A stretch of 35,179 nt of DNA, taken from positions 1 to 35,179 of the forward strand of contig NSIM01000016.1 in assembly GCA_002737705.1 (NCBI GenBank), read 5' to 3'. The translations under genes and the position numbers were made by a program. A model generated the notes under the pieces. That model worked only from the letters and a program-made list of their open reading frames with translations. It searched no databases and was not told where the DNA came from. The DNA is from Flavobacteriales bacterium (lineage in GTDB: Bacteria; Bacteroidota; Bacteroidia; NS11-12g; UBA955). The first letter of the stretch is position 1. Each line of letters opens with the position of its first letter. Shown in pieces: positions 34,109 to 35,179 of the stretch.

Positions 34109-35179
34109 ATGAATAAACCCCTACACATTTTAATTATTACAATTACCTGCCTTTTTTCTACTGTTTCTTTCGCTAGTCACATGATGGGTGGTGACATGTC
34201 ATACCGTTGTCTTGGTAGTGGTAAATATAAAATTACCGCTAAAATATACCGAGATTGTAGGGGTATTTCTTTCAACAATCCCACTTTCTTAGTGTATGCA
34301 GGAACCAACGGTGGAAATGGTTGTGGTTCAAGCAATATGTCAATTTCCAGAACGGGAATCAAGGACGTTACACCCCGTTGCTCAACAGCAAGTAGCCCTT
34401 GTTCGCCACAGAATACTGGTGGAACAGGTGAAGGTATTGAGGAACATACGTATGAAGTAACGGTTGATTTTACCAAATCGCCTTTGAGTGGATTTGTCAA
34501 TAAGAGTTCTTGTTGTGAAGTCACATTTGCCATTGGACAGTGTTGTAGGAATGGAGCTATTACCACCGGTCCAGCCGGAGCAGACTTCTTTACAACTTGC
34601 ATGATCAATATCTGTAATATTAAAAACTCCTTAAATAAATGCAATTCATCCCCTCAGTTGTCTAACCCTCCAATAGGCTTTTTGTGCTGCAATCAGGCAT
34701 ATTATTTTAACAATGGTGCAATTGATACCATAGATTACGATTCTTTTTCTTACAAGTTGACCAATGGTATAAATTCTTTGCCTAATAATTCGGTATCGTA
34801 CAGTTCTCCTTTTGATGCCCGCTATTTTATGACACCCTATTGTGTTCCTCCAACTTCTATAAAATGCACACCCAATTTTAAAACATCCCCCCCAAGGGGT
34901 CTGTATTTTGATACGAGTTCTGGTGATTTGATATTCACACCGACTAAATGCGATGAGGTTGGTATTGCTGTTATTGAAATAACGGAGTGGCGACAAGATA
35001 GTGCCAATAAAAAATGGGTGGTTATTGGTAAAACCCGGCGTGATATGCAACTTATAGTCAAGGACGACTGTGGTTACAATAAAGCACCCACCATAACAGG
35101 GCCTTACAATTGGAAGGTATGTGAAGGAGAAACAATTAAATTCAAAGTTGAGTCTGATGACGAGACATTCTCTCCCTAT
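34109..35179 (+). CDS. Large secreted surface protein, N-terminal part (cut by the window end)
   Basis: The ATG at 34109 opens a frame that stays open to the last base (357 codons seen). A signal peptide (MNKPLHILIITITCLFSTVSFA) precedes SHMMGGDMSYRCLGSGKYKI and AKIYRDCRGI. This is a start shared by very large Bacteroidota proteins that carry PKD/HYR-like repeats and a gliding-motility-associated or T9SS C-terminal domain. The visible part is rich in Cys (for example SSCCEVTFAIGQCCRNGA), Asn and Ser and has beta-rich repeats. By analogy it would be exported by T9SS and attached to the surface, in line with the porU/porV genes earlier in the window. The C-terminal sorting signal is outside the window, so this stays an inference. 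Confidence 0.8.
   Translation, partial: MNKPLHILIITITCLFSTVSFASHMMGGDMSYRCLGSGKYKITAKIYRDCRGISFNNPTFLVYAGTNGGNGCGSSNMSISRTGIKDVTPRCSTASSPCSPQNTGGTGEGIEEHTYEVTVDFTKSPLSGFVNKSSCCEVTFAIGQCCRNGAITTGPAGADFFTTCMINICNIKNSLNKCNSSPQLSNPPIGFLCCNQAYYFNNGAIDTIDYDSFSYKLTNGINSLPNNSVSYSSPFDARYFMTPYCVPPTSIKCTPNFKTSPPRGLYFDTSSGDLIFTPTKCDEVGIAVIEITEWRQDSANKKWVVIGKTRRDMQLIVKDDCGYNKAPTITGPYNWKVCEGETIKFKVESDDETFSPY

Overview
The window is ordinary chromosomal DNA of a Bacteroidota bacterium. The evidence is a type IX secretion (T9SS) and gliding gene set (gldJ, a porP/sprF homologue, porU, porV), a cargo protein with a T9SS type A sorting domain, an OMP_b-brl-type TonB-receptor-like barrel, and repeated Bacteroidota promoter elements (TTG or TTTG, 17-23 nt, then TAnnTTTG). 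The DNA is AT-rich and Shine-Dalgarno sequences are not evident. The order within the phylum cannot be fixed from this stretch; Chitinophagia, Sphingobacteriia or Saprospiria would all fit.

Layout. 1-2080: the 3' part of a copper type II monooxygenase-like gene, overlapped by a GNAT-like gene. 2136-2236: tRNA-Lys(UUU) and its terminator. 2352-4487: a LamG/T9SS-secreted surface protein. 4549-7848 (-): an outer-membrane beta-barrel protein. 7946-8020: a 25-bp tandem repeat. 8014-11380 (-): gatB followed by an SGNH-like LysM protein. 11462-11833 (+): the RNase P RNA gene rnpB, in DNA that an over-long gatB reading frame also covers. 11917-12032: tRNA-Gly(GCC) and a 19-bp-stem bidirectional terminator. 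12050-14637 (-): gldJ and porP/sprF. 14792-19510 (+): porU and porV. 19560-23421 (+): an acyl-CoA (probably propionyl-CoA) carboxylase beta subunit, a 485-nt gap, then biotin carrier protein and biotin carboxylase. 23473-25993: divergent DUF1343 and LolC/E-like genes whose start codons share one CATG. 26150-28105 (-): gyrB. 28424-31812 (-): sugar transferase, lipoprotein and a degenerate Gfo/Idh-like protein. 31883-32551 (+): pcm. 32657-33946 (-): aminopeptidase P. 34109-35179 (+): the start of a large secreted surface protein that runs off the window.

How the genes fit together. PorU and PorV are the attachment-complex sortase and its shuttle at the outer membrane. GldJ is the lipoprotein partner, and PorP/SprF is an outer-membrane component used by T9SS cargo. 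The LamG protein is a likely cargo and the truncated last gene a possible one. The remaining genes are mostly housekeeping: tRNA charging, RNase P, fatty-acid/propionate carboxylation, gyrase, protein repair, lipoprotein export and exopolysaccharide priming.

No mobile element, CRISPR array, phage or defence system was seen. The most interesting signals are regulatory. The rnpB promoter calibrates the distance from -7 box to transcription start, and at that distance at least two genes appear to be transcribed from the first base of their ATG. One divergent pair appears to share a start tetranucleotide with overlapping promoters. Two enzyme-fold proteins (the SGNH-like and Gfo/Idh-like ones) lack expected catalytic residues.
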